Shown: positions 25,955 to 35,737 of the stretch, one piece after another
Layout of the letters: every line of letters begins with the position of its first letter
How positions within the stretch are numbered: the first letter of the stretch is position 1
NCBI RefSeq assembly: GCF_907163105.1
Contig: NZ_OU015321.1
Span: forward strand, 1,798,001-1,862,000
Length of the DNA: 64,000 nucleotides
From: Cloacibacterium caeni
GTDB taxonomy: Bacteria > Bacteroidota > Bacteroidia > Flavobacteriales > Weeksellaceae
Reading direction: 5' to 3'
Notes under the pieces: generated by a model
Seen by the model: the letters and a program-made list of their open reading frames with translations, nothing else
Databases searched by the model: none
Told to the model about the DNA's origin: nothing
Program-made: the position numbers and the translations under genes

Positions 25955-26404
25955 ATGAACAAATTCCAACTACACCTGTTTCTGTTTTTAAAAATTCCAA
26001 TTTCTTGGATTGCAGGAGTGCGCCTAAAAGAAATGAATGATGAAATCTGCATCACCAAAGTAAAATTCGGTTGGCTAAACCAAAACCCTTTCAATTCTAT
26101 GTTTTGGGCAGTTCAAGGAATGGCTGCAGAATTTTCTACAGGGTTTCTTTGTGCCGAAAAAATTAGAAAATCAGGCAAAAAAATCTCTATGTTGGTGGTT
26201 CATAACCAAGCTGAATTCACCAAAAAAGCAGTGGGTAGAGTTACTTTTTCTTGTCATCAAGGAAAAGAACTGGATGCCGCTTTACAAAAAGCCATCGAAA
26301 CTGGAGAAGGACAAACTTTAACCCTATTTTCTGAAGGAAAAGACCAAAAAGGCGATTTGGTTTCTAAATTTGCTTTTACCTGGAGTTTTAAAGTGAAAAA
26401 CTAG
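25955..26404 (+). CDS. DUF4442 hot-dog-fold protein
   Basis: A 149-residue protein. The opening LFLKIPISWIAGVRLKEMNDEICITKVKFGWLNQNPFNSMFWAVQGMAAE matches the DUF4442 thioesterase-like hot-dog fold, including the NPFNSMF stretch. A thioesterase activity is possible, unproven. A TAGATTTG -7 box ends 4 bases before the ATG (25943-25950), so its mRNA may be leaderless. Confidence 0.8.
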   Translation: MNKFQLHLFLFLKIPISWIAGVRLKEMNDEICITKVKFGWLNQNPFNSMFWAVQGMAAEFSTGFLCAEKIRKSGKKISMLVVHNQAEFTKKAVGRVTFSCHQGKELDAALQKAIETGEGQTLTLFSEGKDQKGDLVSKFAFTWSFKVKN

Positions 26405-26413
26405 AGAAATTCT

Positions 26414-26472
26414 TGCTGATAAAGCAGATTTAGCAAATAAAATCAGCATAATCAGCCAAATCTGCGAGAAAA
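26414..26472. repeat. Dispersed-type repeat after the DUF4442 gene
   Basis: GCAGATTT (26424-26431) pairs with AAATCTGC (26458-26465) around ATCAGC words, ending TCTGCGAGAAAA. It resembles flavobacterial intergenic repeats with the AATCTGCG(A/G)GAAA ending. No coding signal is present. Confidence 0.45.
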
Positions 26473-26554
26473 CATCATCAAAATCACTCATAAAAAGCGG
26501 GTTGGTTTATTATTTTTCACTATTTTAGTTTTCTAAAACTAAAAACCATTTTCT

Positions 26555-27205
26555 ATGCTGCTGGATTTACTGTTCCCGAACAGATGTCTACATTGTAACA
26601 CCATCATTTCAAAAGACGAATTGGTTTGCCATGTATGTTTCCCTCAAATTAAGTTTTCTCATTTTAATTTCTACGAAGAAAATCCTCTGAAACAGAGATG
26701 TAAGCTTTTATTTCCCGTGAAAAATGCTTATGCTGTGATGGAATTTCAAGAAGAAGCATTGAGCCAAAAAATTATTCACCAACTCAAATATCGCTCTCAG
26801 GAAAAAGTTGGAAAAATCATGGCTGAATGGACTTTGGAAAGAATTTACCTTTCAGAAAAACCAGATGTTTTAATTACGGTTCCGCTTCATCCTAAAAAAT
26901 TAAAAAAACGAGGTTATAATCAGTTGCATATTTTTGCAGACACGCTTTCTAAAAATTGGGAAATTCCTCATCATAAAGAAGCGCTCAAAAGAAATTCTTA
27001 CCAAAAAGCACAAGCTCAAAAAGACAAATCTCATCGCGCCGAAACGAAATACGATTTCTCGCTCACCGAAGAAATTTCTGGGAAACATGTTTTGTTAATA
27101 GACGATGTTTTCACCACAGGAAATACGATAAGTGCCATTGCTTGGGAAATTTTGAAAAATCCAAGGAATGAAGTTAGCGTTTTGGTAATGGCTTTTGATG
27201 TGTAA
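26555..27205 (+). CDS. ComF-family phosphoribosyltransferase-like protein
   Basis: A 216-residue protein. The N-terminal zinc ribbon has C11, C14, C25 and C28 (CLHC...CHVC), followed by a type I PRTase domain with the PRPP-binding LLIDDVFTTGNTISA motif. ComF proteins are linked to DNA uptake in transformable bacteria, but the activity here is inferred from the fold only. Confidence 0.9.
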   Translation: MLLDLLFPNRCLHCNTIISKDELVCHVCFPQIKFSHFNFYEENPLKQRCKLLFPVKNAYAVMEFQEEALSQKIIHQLKYRSQEKVGKIMAEWTLERIYLSEKPDVLITVPLHPKKLKKRGYNQLHIFADTLSKNWEIPHHKEALKRNSYQKAQAQKDKSHRAETKYDFSLTEEISGKHVLLIDDVFTTGNTISAIAWEILKNPRNEVSVLVMAFDV

Positions 27206-27210
27206 AATAC

Positions 27211-28071
27211 TTAAATATTAAACTCCTTCTTGGCTTTGTAATAATTTTTATTAAGTATTGGTGACGCATAAGACGTTGCACCAAAAGATTCTTCTCCAGA
27301 AAAATGACAATAATTTTCCTCATAATTTTCATTTCTGAATCTTGACCAACTTTTATAAGCCTCATCACATAACGGTTTATATATATTAAATGGGATTTCC
27401 ACTCCAGTTCTTATACAAAAACCTTTTTTATTTGAATAAGAATAATTTTCGCTCTTTTCAAACTTTGTCGAATTTGTTAAATATGAAAAATATTTGTCTG
27501 AATTATCAATTATCGTTTTTGAAGTAATATATTTTTTTCTAAATCCCAAAATCCCTTTTGAAAATTCAGGTTTTCTTTGAAATATTAATTCTGATTGTTT
27601 AATTACATCTACAAAATATTTTGAAGCTTCAACATCAAAAGAATCTTTGTTAAACGGCAATTTTGTAAGTTTTTCCGTTAAAATATCAATATCAAAAGAA
27701 CTAAAAACTATACCAACTTCAATATTATTATTTTGTGAAAATGTATGAAGGTTCATAGAAGTTATAATTGCCGAATTTTCATTAGAGTAATATTTGGCAT
27801 GTAATCTTTTATTATATCGAATTTCAATATTAGGAAATCTCTTTAAAAATTCTAAATCATCTTTACTCAAGCTTTTTGAAACATTATCTTCATTTTTTCC
27901 AAATACAATTAAAATTTCCAAATTTGGCAATTCCAATTTTTGATTTAAAAAGTATTTTAACCTTTCATGAATTTGTATAAAAGGTGAAATTAATACTAGC
28001 TGATTTTCTGATTCTTTAAGAAGTTTCTCAATTTCAGCATTTACACTACTATCACTTATAAACTTTGCCAT
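27211..28071 (-). CDS. PLD-like protein with C-terminal Cys-rich segment
   Basis: A 286-residue protein with one HKD-like half-site (H91-x-K93; E98 stands where Asp usually sits; then SMNL) and an N-terminal phospholipase D-like fold. The C-terminal 80 residues have C219, C235, C255 and H256 around CIRTGVEIPFN and YCHFSG, suggesting a small zinc module. The family acts as nuclease or phosphodiesterase; the degenerate site makes the activity uncertain. It follows upp by 6 bases and is probably cotranscribed with it. Confidence 0.75.
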   Translation of the reverse strand: MAKFISDSSVNAEIEKLLKESENQLVLISPFIQIHERLKYFLNQKLELPNLEILIVFGKNEDNVSKSLSKDDLEFLKRFPNIEIRYNKRLHAKYYSNENSAIITSMNLHTFSQNNNIEVGIVFSSFDIDILTEKLTKLPFNKDSFDVEASKYFVDVIKQSELIFQRKPEFSKGILGFRKKYITSKTIIDNSDKYFSYLTNSTKFEKSENYSYSNKKGFCIRTGVEIPFNIYKPLCDEAYKSWSRFRNENYEENYCHFSGEESFGATSYASPILNKNYYKAKKEFNI

Positions 28072-28077
28072 CTTAAA

Positions 28078-28728
28078 TTATCTCTGTAATTTTTGTCCGT
28101 AAGACAAATCTCCTGCATCTCCTAGTCCTGGAGAAATATAACCTTTTGAGGTAAGATTTTCATCGATGGCTCCTACCCAAATATGCGCATCTGGAAATGC
28201 ATTGGAAAGTGTTTCTACACCTTGTTTACTTGCAATAACGGCTACAATGTGGAGTTGAGAAGGTGTTCCGTGGTTTAATAAATCTTTCAGCGCTTCTATT
28301 AAACTTGCGCCAGTTGCTAACATGGGATCTGCTACGATTAATGGTCTTCCGTCTACACTAGGACAAGTAAGATAATCTTGTTTTATAGAGAAATAATCAT
28401 TGGCATCGTGTTTTCTGTAAGCAGCTACGAAACCACAGTCTGCTTTGTCAAAATAATTAAGAATTCCTTCAAAAAGAGGAACTCCTGCTCTCAAAATAGT
28501 CGTAATTACAGGTTGAACTGCAATTTCTTTCACCATAATTTTGTCTAATGGAGTAGAAATTTCTATTTCTTTGAATTCTAAACCTTTAGAAATTTCAAAA
28601 GCTGCAATTTCGCCGATTCTTTCCATGCTTTTACGGAAATTGGCTCTATTGTTTTGGGTTTCTACGTTTCTTAGTTCGTTGATCCAAGAATTGACTAATG
28701 AGAAATTTTCTGATAATACGGTAACCAT
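28078..28728 (-). CDS. upp: Uracil phosphoribosyltransferase
   Basis: A 216-residue type I phosphoribosyltransferase salvaging uracil to UMP. The PRPP-binding motif is VADPMLATGASLIEAL and the uracil-binding C-terminal stretch ISPGLGDAGDLSYG is intact. Length and motifs are typical. A terminator (28824-28856) separates it from der upstream. Confidence 0.96.
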   Translation of the reverse strand: MVTVLSENFSLVNSWINELRNVETQNNRANFRKSMERIGEIAAFEISKGLEFKEIEISTPLDKIMVKEIAVQPVITTILRAGVPLFEGILNYFDKADCGFVAAYRKHDANDYFSIKQDYLTCPSVDGRPLIVADPMLATGASLIEALKDLLNHGTPSQLHIVAVIASKQGVETLSNAFPDAHIWVGAIDENLTSKGYISPGLGDAGDLSYGQKLQR

Positions 28729-28823
28729 GTTGTGCAGATTTGTTTAATTGAATATTTGACAAATTTATTGATATTTTTTGTCTGTTTAAAATGATTTTGA
28801 ACATCAATTCGATTTTAATTAAA

Positions 28824-28856
28824 AACCCTTTCAGAATTTAGAATTCTAAAAGGGTT
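28824..28856 (-). terminator. Terminator after der
   Basis: AACCCTTT (28824-28831) and AAAGGGTT (28849-28856) arms with an internal GAATTC-rich palindrome sit directly downstream of der. Confidence 0.7.
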
Positions 28857-28862
28857 GGTAAA

Positions 28863-30170
28863 TTATTTTTGTCTGAAATATACATCAATAGGAACTCCTG
28901 TAAAATCAAATTGCTTACGCAATTGGTTTTCGATGAATCTTCTGTATGGTTCTTTCACATACTGAGGTAGATTACAGAAAAACGCAAATTGCGGAACTGG
29001 AGTTGGCAATTGGGTAATATATTTAATTTTCACATATTTTCCTTTGATTGCAGGTGGTGGAGTTTGCTCAATTATAGGTAATAAAATTTCGTTAAGTTTA
29101 GAAGTTTTGATTCTTTTCTTACGATTTTCATACACCATCATGGCAGTTTCTACCGCTTTTAAGATTCTTTGTTTCGTTAATGCAGAAACAAAAAGAATAG
29201 GAACGTCATTAAACTGAGCGATTTTTTCTTTGATTTTATTTTCAAAATCTCTCATGGTATTGGTTTCTTTTTCTACCAAATCCCACTTATTCACTACAAT
29301 TACGATTCCTTTTCTATTTTTTTGAGCCAAAGAAAAGATATTCATATCCTGAGATTCCCAGCCTAAAGTAGCATCTACCATGATAATCACCACATCAGAA
29401 TGCTCAATCGCTCTAATAGAGCGCATGACTGAATAGAATTCTAAGTCTTCTGAAACTTTAGACTTTCTACGCATTCCTGCAGTATCTACCAACACGAACT
29501 CATGTCCGAATTTATTATATAATGTTTCGATGGAATCTCTAGTTGTACCAGCAATATCAGTAACGATGTTTCTGTTATCATCCAAAAGTGCATTGGTAAG
29601 TGTAGATTTTCCTACGTTTGGTCTTCCTGCAATGGTAATTTTAGGTAAACCTTCGAAAGGATCTTTGTATTCTGTTGTCGGAAAATCTGCAACCAAGTCA
29701 TCTAACAATTCACCCGTTCCAGAACCTGTAGCAGAAGAAAGCGTATAATATTTTTCTACTCCTAACTGATAAAATTCTGTAGCTGCAAGCATTTCTTTAG
29801 CAGAATCTACTTTGTTTACCACTAAATATAGAGGTTTATTGGCTTTTCTCAAAAGATTATAGATTTCGTGGTCTATATCTTGAAGTCCTTCGTCTACGTT
29901 CACCATAAAAATGATAGAAGTAGCTTCATCTACTGCCAACTGAACTTGTTTACGGATTTCTTCTTCGAAGACATCATCACTACCTACATCATAACCACCA
30001 GTATCTATTACGGTAAAGTCTACTCCATTCCAGTCAGATTTACCATAATGACGGTCTCTGGTTACACCAGCTGTAGAATCTACAATGGCTTCTCTTCTCT
30101 CTAATAAACGATTAAATAATGTGGATTTTCCTACGTTGGGACGACCAACGATTGCTACGATATTACTCAT
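28863..30170 (-). CDS. der: Ribosome biogenesis GTPase Der (EngA)
   Basis: A 435-residue double-GTPase for 50S assembly. Two G domains show G1 motifs GRPNVGKST near residues 9 and 185, DTxG motifs (VIDTGGYD and VDTAGMRR), and NKxD motifs (VNKVDS and VNKWDL), followed by a KH-like domain at the C-terminus. A TATCTTTG -7 box (minus, 30260-30267) and a 5'-leader hairpin (30231-30245) precede it. Confidence 0.96.
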   Translation of the reverse strand: MSNIVAIVGRPNVGKSTLFNRLLERREAIVDSTAGVTRDRHYGKSDWNGVDFTVIDTGGYDVGSDDVFEEEIRKQVQLAVDEATSIIFMVNVDEGLQDIDHEIYNLLRKANKPLYLVVNKVDSAKEMLAATEFYQLGVEKYYTLSSATGSGTGELLDDLVADFPTTEYKDPFEGLPKITIAGRPNVGKSTLTNALLDDNRNIVTDIAGTTRDSIETLYNKFGHEFVLVDTAGMRRKSKVSEDLEFYSVMRSIRAIEHSDVVIIMVDATLGWESQDMNIFSLAQKNRKGIVIVVNKWDLVEKETNTMRDFENKIKEKIAQFNDVPILFVSALTKQRILKAVETAMMVYENRKKRIKTSKLNEILLPIIEQTPPPAIKGKYVKIKYITQLPTPVPQFAFFCNLPQYVKEPYRRFIENQLRKQFDFTGVPIDVYFRQK

Positions 30171-30230
30171 AAAAATTGTATTAATAATCCTTAAAATTTT
30201 AGAAACTAGGATTAAGTTATTAATAGGTAT

Positions 30231-30245
30231 CTCCCACCTTGGGAG
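30231..30245 (-). promoter_or_regulatory. Hairpin in the der mRNA leader
   Basis: CTCCCA and TGGGAG form a 6-bp GC-rich stem around a 3-base loop, near the predicted transcript 5' end (the -7 box is at 30260-30267). It may stabilise the mRNA. Confidence 0.5.
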
Positions 30246-30394
30246 CCTTAAAATTTTTGCAAAGATAAGATTTTAAATTTATTTATAACGAGTATAAATT
30301 TCACATCCATTGCATAAATATCAGAAAATCAATTATTATATAGATATTTTTTGTATTTTTGCCTCTGGTTCTAAAAACACTAACGAAGAAAAAA

Positions 30395-31021
30395 TTGAAG
30401 AAAGTTTACTTAGACAAATGTTCTTCGGGATTACTATTACCCAAATCTATTCTTAATGCTTCTAGCATTAAGATATTTTATGTTTTTATATACTTTCTTT
30501 CTATTGGTTTTTCCACACAAATGTCTGCTCAGGAATCAATCATTACTGGGTTAGAAAATATTCACATTTCAGAAGGAGCTACCATAGTAACCGTAGAAAA
30601 AGGTGAATCTAAAATCAATTATTCCTCAGTTTCTGCTCCAATTAATCAAAAAAACACAAAAACTTCTACTTCTCCCCAAAAAGAAATAAAAGAAAAAATT
30701 GCATTTTCTCATAAGAAAAAAACGCCCAAAGCAATTGATGAAAAACTCATCAAAAAAATGGCGCAAAAAAGAGAAGTGAAAATTATTTATAATACTGATG
30801 CTCAATCGGAAGAAAATCTATCTAGTAATTACGGGACTTCTAAATCAGGTATTAACAACCAAGATCAAAGCCAAAAACTAGACAAAGCATTATTTACAGA
30901 AAATAAACTTCTGTCGTTTTTGTTTATCTACCAAGAAAAACAAAATGTGCTTTTTCAGTTTTACCATTCTCTAAAAGTAGAAAACCATCATTTCACTAGA
31001 CCTCCTCCTACTTTTATTTAA
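30395..31021 (+). CDS. Unrecognised exported protein, first gene of a secreted-protein cassette
   Basis: A protein of about 208 residues. A hydrophobic stretch FYVFIYFLSIGF followed by STQMSAQ looks like a signal peptide, and ITGLENIHISEGATIVTVEKG follows; the rest is rich in Lys, Ser and Asn with a basic middle. The start is uncertain: no ATG precedes the signal peptide in frame, only TTG codons at 30359 and 30395; a TATTTTTG -7 box overlaps the first, so 30395 is chosen. Similar 'SEGAT' proteins accompany secreted adhesins in Flavobacteriia (recall, not checked). Confidence 0.55.
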   Translation: MKKVYLDKCSSGLLLPKSILNASSIKIFYVFIYFLSIGFSTQMSAQESIITGLENIHISEGATIVTVEKGESKINYSSVSAPINQKNTKTSTSPQKEIKEKIAFSHKKKTPKAIDEKLIKKMAQKREVKIIYNTDAQSEENLSSNYGTSKSGINNQDQSQKLDKALFTENKLLSFLFIYQEKQNVLFQFYHSLKVENHHFTRPPPTFI

Positions 31022-31107
31022 TCCAAAAGAAACATATCTTTTTTATAACCTATTCATCTATAGGTAAAAATTTTTATACAATATTCTAAAAATCGAAAAT
31101 AGAGAAC

Positions 31108-34100
31108 ATGAACAAAACTCTAAATTTTAAAACATTCAAAACATTTTTACAACTAATATTTCTAGTTGTAGGAGTTTTGGGTTTAGCGCAAACCTACCCT
31201 GCCTTAGAGTTTGGCAATGTAACACCATCACCTAATACCAACACTAGCCTTTCTTTTGATTTCCAGAAAGACACCAACAATAATACGGCTACTAACTTAG
31301 TGAATTATACTAGCCCAAGTGTGTTAACTGTTTCTTACAATGTAACTGCAACTAGTTTCACTAATGGATTAAGATTTGGGGCTGGTGGTGCAGCGCCATT
31401 TTATACATTAATGAATGCTATTGGTAATGCAGGGAGTGATAATACACAATATACTAGCTTTGGTGTTCCTACAAATGGAACAGGCATAGATATTGCGAGT
31501 AATTATGCTCCTTATATCTCAGCAAATTTAGCATCAGCAGGTATGCAGCCAGGCAATGGTAGGGTAAAACTTGGTGAGCTTACTATTACTTTGAGTAGAG
31601 GTAATAATAACCCTATATTGCATTTTAAAGGACTAGGGGGAGCTTCTGGATCTTCATTTACTGCAGAATTTAACATAAAGTCTATATTAAATTCTGCAGG
31701 TGCAGAAATATTATCTACCACCAATTTAGTGCTATTAACGGGAACTAATTTGAATGTTGATAACACTACAAAAATCATTAATAATGATTATACAGGAGCT
31801 ACAGATCCTGCAACAACAAACACTGCAAGAGGCTCTGTAAGATTTCAAAATAATGATATTAGAACCATTGTTTTAGAAGTATATGGCAACAGAAACGGTA
31901 CGGCTGCGAATATTAGATGGTCAGGTGCGGATGATTTTTTGATCAGTATCTCTGCTGGAGAATCAGACTTGAGAGTAACCAAAACTGTAAGTAATGCAAC
32001 TCCCACAGAAGGAAGCAATATAGTATTCACAGTTACAGCTTCTAATCTTGGCGCTTCTAATAATTCAAATGTTACCGTTAATGATTTATTACCTTCTGGT
32101 TATACTTATTTTTCACACACTGCATCAACTGGAACCTATGTTCCTGGAACTGGTGTCTGGACTATAGGAAACCTTAATGACCAAGCAAATGCAACTTTAA
32201 CCATAACAGCAATTGTAAACGCCACAGGAAATTATAACAATACTGCTACCATTAGCACAACTAGCGGAATAGCAGATCCTAATACTACAAACAATACAGC
32301 ATCTGTTTCTACTACCCCAGTTATTACAGATTCTGATGGAGATGGAGTTCCAGATTCACTGGATTTAGATGATGACAATGATGGGATTTTAGATACTGCA
32401 GAATTATATTGTGATACTACAACAGCACCTAATGTTACTTATCCTGCAACAAATTCACCTGCAGCAGCACCATTATATGCGAAACAATTGTTGTTTTTTG
32501 ATTGGAGTGGTGTTACCTTAAGTCCAACCTCACCATCTGCTACAAAATCTGTGGTTTATAATGGTGTTACTTATACGGCTACAATATCTAATTATACTTC
32601 TGTAGGAACTGGTACTCCTAATGCTATGGTTGGTAATGATATTTTAACTTGGATTGGGCCTTCACAAATGGTAGGAAGATATTATAATGTTAATTCTACA
32701 ACATTTAAAGAAGCGCTATATATTCCATCTACAGGTTTTACCGGAGTGAATTCATTTAACATATCTGTTACAGCTAGTAAGGATGGTGTTGCTTATCCTG
32801 TTGATTTTGTATTCTTTGACGCTGAAACAACTAATAAATCTGCCACTCAAACAGAGCAAATAAAATTTACCAATAATACTGCTGGAACTATTGAACTTCT
32901 GGAAAAAACCGGTACCGGAACTATTGGAACAACAACAGATGGAGTCGTTAATATCACTGGTATAGGTACTAACACTGTAACACTCAATGAAACAGAAACT
33001 AGTAATGTTAATGCATTATTATTTGTAAAGGGCTACTCACCATCTGTAAAAGTTGATATTACAACCTCTCTTGGTTCTCAACAAGGTGTAGGTTTTGCAG
33101 TAAGGTTATATTGTGACACAGATAATGATGGCACGCCAAACTATTTAGATACAGATTCTGATGGTGACGGATGTCCTGATGCTGTAGAAGGTGGTGATTA
33201 TATTACTCAAACAATGCTAAATGGGAGCAATGCAATTGGTTCAAATATCTCTGGCACTTTAAATTCACCCGCAATTGCTACAGTAGATTCAAATGGTGTT
33301 CCTGTTATTACTAATACAGGTAGTACATTTAATGTGGACGGACAAGCTCAAGGACAAACAGCAGGAAGTGCCTATACTTCAAATCCTGCTGCTGTTGCTG
33401 GAACTGCGAGTTCAGATCAAACTATTTGCTGGAATACTACTCCTTCTGCTATCACTTTAACAGGATATACTGGAACTATTCAATGGCAATCTTCTGCTGA
33501 TAACGTTAATTTTACAAATATTTCTGGAGCTACTAGTGCTTCTTACTTTCCTGGTACTCTAACATCTACAACTTATTATAGAGCAATAGTTTCTAGTGTA
33601 GGAGGTTGTACTGTAACTTCTAATACTATTACCATAACTGTAAATAATTGTATAGATGCTGTTAATGACACTTATAGTTCTGTTACACCTGGTACATCTA
33701 CTACTAGTGTAATTGCTAATGATAAAAATAATTCTGGTACAGCGGCTGTTATTGGTACAGGTGCTGGACAAGTTTCTATTAGAACCGCTACCGATGCTAC
33801 TGGAACTACTGGTGCTTGGCCAGCTGGTTTTACCCTTAATGCGGACGGAACTATTACCGTTGCTGCTGGTACTGCTGCTGGTTCTTATACTTTGTATTAT
33901 ACTATATGTAACCAAACTGCTGGTACTCCTTGTGATACCGCTGCTGTTACTATTACAGTATTTATTCCTTTCTGCTACAAACCAGCACAAACTTCTGGCA
34001 CAATTTTAGACACCAACCACGGTATTACAGCTCTTGGTAGAGCTGGTGCAGACAACAGCAATTGGCCTATGGTAAGAAAAGGAGCTTGGACAGCACTTGA

Positions 34101-34338
34101 AGCCAAAACCAAAGGTTTTGTAGTAAACAGAATGGCTTCTTCTAATGCAAATGTAGGAACAGCACCTAGCTATACAACTTACCTTGACGAACCTGTTAAT
34201 AGCTCTGGCGTTGCAGTTATCACTAACCCTGTAGTTGGTATGATGTTTTATGACACCAGAACAGATTGTCTTAAAATAAATATTGATGGTACTAGAGCTG
34301 GTTGGAAATGTTTCAATACTCAAGCTTGTCCTGATTAA
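31108..34338 (+). CDS. Large secreted adhesin-like multidomain protein
   Basis: A 1076-residue surface protein. Signal peptide 1-28; unclassified beta domain about 30-290; DUF11 repeat about 290-405 ([16 protein letters not shown]..., NNTATIS); thrombospondin type 3-like Asp-rich calcium segments near 408-430 and 670-698 ([21 protein letters not shown]); a galactose-binding-like beta region between; Ig-like domain near 770-850; cadherin-like or big-domain region near 850-955; and a C-terminal module with [14 protein letters not shown]. No classical T9SS CTD is obvious. It probably mediates adhesion or matrix contact. Confidence 0.82.
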   Translation: MNKTLNFKTFKTFLQLIFLVVGVLGLAQTYPALEFGNVTPSPNTNTSLSFDFQKDTNNNTATNLVNYTSPSVLTVSYNVTATSFTNGLRFGAGGAAPFYTLMNAIGNAGSDNTQYTSFGVPTNGTGIDIASNYAPYISANLASAGMQPGNGRVKLGELTITLSRGNNNPILHFKGLGGASGSSFTAEFNIKSILNSAGAEILSTTNLVLLTGTNLNVDNTTKIINNDYTGATDPATTNTARGSVRFQNNDIRTIVLEVYGNRNGTAANIRWSGADDFLISISAGESDLRVTKTVSNATPTEGSNIVFTVTASNLGASNNSNVTVNDLLPSGYTYFSHTASTGTYVPGTGVWTIGNLNDQANATLTITAIVNATGNYNNTATISTTSGIADPNTTNNTASVSTTPVITDSDGDGVPDSLDLDDDNDGILDTAELYCDTTTAPNVTYPATNSPAAAPLYAKQLLFFDWSGVTLSPTSPSATKSVVYNGVTYTATISNYTSVGTGTPNAMVGNDILTWIGPSQMVGRYYNVNSTTFKEALYIPSTGFTGVNSFNISVTASKDGVAYPVDFVFFDAETTNKSATQTEQIKFTNNTAGTIELLEKTGTGTIGTTTDGVVNITGIGTNTVTLNETETSNVNALLFVKGYSPSVKVDITTSLGSQQGVGFAVRLYCDTDNDGTPNYLDTDSDGDGCPDAVEGGDYITQTMLNGSNAIGSNISGTLNSPAIATVDSNGVPVITNTGSTFNVDGQAQGQTAGSAYTSNPAAVAGTASSDQTICWNTTPSAITLTGYTGTIQWQSSADNVNFTNISGATSASYFPGTLTSTTYYRAIVSSVGGCTVTSNTITITVNNCIDAVNDTYSSVTPGTSTTSVIANDKNNSGTAAVIGTGAGQVSIRTATDATGTTGAWPAGFTLNADGTITVAAGTAAGSYTLYYTICNQTAGTPCDTAAVTITVFIPFCYKPAQTSGTILDTNHGITALGRAGADNSNWPMVRKGAWTALEAKTKGFVVNRMASSNANVGTAPSYTTYLDEPVNSSGVAVITNPVVGMMFYDTRTDCLKINIDGTRAGWKCFNTQACPD

Positions 34339-34377
34339 TTTTTAATTTTTATTAATTAATTTCAAATCCTTAAAAAA

Positions 34378-34944
34378 ATGAAAAATATATTCTTAACAAT
34401 ATCAATCTTAATTTCTGTTTTTGCTTCGGCACAGGTAGCGATTGGCAAACCAGAATTAAGCAAATTAGCTGACGGCACCACGCCAAACCCTAATATCTCG
34501 CTAGAATTTTATGATGGCGCAGACAATGCTAGAGGTATCATTTTACCATGGGTTACCAATACTTCTGCTGTTACTGATGCAGTAAACGGAACTTTGGTAT
34601 ACAATACTTCTGATAAAAAAGTATATGTAAAATACGCTTCTGGCTGGAAAGATTTATCTGTAGATGCTACTGGTACTACCATAGACCCTATAGATAATGT
34701 AGATGGTCTTACGCTACAAAACAGTTTAAATGATTTAGACACCGCCAAAGTAAGCATAGGAACTCCTACTTCTACTCCAGGAATTTTAGTCCTTGAAGAT
34801 ACTAATAAAGCGATGGTTTTGCCTAAAGTAGCTTCACCACATCTTACCATAATCAATCCTGCTCCTGGAATGATGGTTTACGACACTACCAAAAAACAAT
34901 TGGCAGTGTTCAATGGTACTGTTTGGAGTTTTTGGAAACCTTAA
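34378..34944 (+). CDS. Small secreted beta-rich protein
   Basis: A 188-residue protein with signal peptide (cleavage near ASAQ). Two related motifs, GTLVYNTSDKKVYVKYASGWK at about residues 70-91 and GMMVYDTTKKQLAVFNGTVW at 163-182, suggest an internal duplication, and the second resembles the C-terminus of the preceding adhesin-like protein. It begins 39 bases after that gene and is followed by a terminator (34969-34997), so the two likely share an operon. I do not recognise a named family. Confidence 0.7.
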   Translation: MKNIFLTISILISVFASAQVAIGKPELSKLADGTTPNPNISLEFYDGADNARGIILPWVTNTSAVTDAVNGTLVYNTSDKKVYVKYASGWKDLSVDATGTTIDPIDNVDGLTLQNSLNDLDTAKVSIGTPTSTPGILVLEDTNKAMVLPKVASPHLTIINPAPGMMVYDTTKKQLAVFNGTVWSFWKP

Positions 34945-34968
34945 TAAACTTAAACAATTTAATTTTAT

Positions 34969-34997
34969 AAAAGTCCGATGATTCTCATCGGACTTTT
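34969..34997 (+). terminator. Terminator after the secreted-protein cassette
   Basis: AAAGTCCGATGA and TCATCGGACTTT arms with a T-run form a strong intrinsic terminator 25 bases after the 34378-34944 gene. Confidence 0.88.
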
Positions 34998-35037
34998 TGA
35001 TTTTTGGACAAGACAATCAGAAGAATAATCGTAAGTC

Positions 35038-35092
35038 AATTGCTAGATAATTGCTAGATAATTGCTGGATACTTGCTGGATAGTTGCTACAT
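35038..35092. repeat. Five tandem 11-base units (AATTGCTAGAT type)
   Basis: The units are AATTGCTAGAT twice, then AATTGCTGGAT, ACTTGCTGGAT and AGTTGCTACAT. All keep the core TTGCT(A/G). The 11-base period is close to one helical turn. Confidence 0.85.
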
Positions 35093-35244
35093 ATTACTAT
35101 AAAAAAGTAAGAATCATTACTTTCAATTCAACGCTCCTAATCTCCTAAATAGAAACAAATCTCCTTTCTATTTCAAAAACAAAAAGCATTATAGCCAAAC
35201 AATAAATTTATTTTGTAACTTCACACATCTAATAAAAACCGATC

Positions 35245-35736
35245 ATGAAAAAACTATTTTTTCTTTTAGTTCTGGCTTTTGCGTTATTACAATTCTTCCA
35301 AATTGATAAAACCAATCCGCCAGTTGACAAAAACATGGATTTTTTAACCATTAAAAAAACACCTGAAGACGTAGCTCAATTAATTAAAACAAGCTGCTAT
35401 GATTGCCACTCAAACGAATCTGTATATCCTTGGTACACCAATATTCAGCCATTCGGTTGGTTGGTAAAAGACCATATAGATGAAGGAAGAAAAGAACTTA
35501 ATTTTTCTACATTTGCCACTTACGAACCACTAAGACAAGCCAAAAAACTCAAAAAATCTGCCCACGAAATAGAGGAAGGCAAAATGCCATTAGAATCTTA
35601 CCTTCTCATTCATCAAGATGCAAAACTTACTCCTGAACAAAAACAAAAACTACAGGCGTATTTCATTTCCATCAAAGAAGTAACTGCCATGATGAACAAT
35701 CTAACAGATGAACAACTAAAAATTAAGGAAGAATAA
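35245..35736 (+). CDS. Haem-binding domain (haem_bd) protein
   Basis: A 163-residue exported protein. The signal or anchor helix is about 1-20, followed by a single c-type haem site C51-C54-H55 (SCYDCHSNES) and the downstream WYTNIQPFGWLVKDHI typical of the haem_bd family. It is likely a periplasmic monohaem protein in electron transfer or sensing. The next gene starts 1 base after its stop. Confidence 0.87.
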   Translation: MKKLFFLLVLAFALLQFFQIDKTNPPVDKNMDFLTIKKTPEDVAQLIKTSCYDCHSNESVYPWYTNIQPFGWLVKDHIDEGRKELNFSTFATYEPLRQAKKLKKSAHEIEEGKMPLESYLLIHQDAKLTPEQKQKLQAYFISIKEVTAMMNNLTDEQLKIKEE

Positions 35737-35737
35737 T

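Larger units (their letters stand above)
34945..35244. other. Gene-free interval with terminator and tandem repeat
   Basis: No gene is seen in these 300 bases. They hold a terminator (34969-34997) and five tandem 11-base units (35038-35092), followed by AT-rich DNA up to the haem-binding gene start. Confidence 0.6.

Noticed and set aside
33559-33990. A minus-strand open frame of 143 codons inside the large adhesin gene
   Set aside because: It consists almost entirely of Ser, Thr, Asn and Ile from the complement of low-complexity codons of the real gene.
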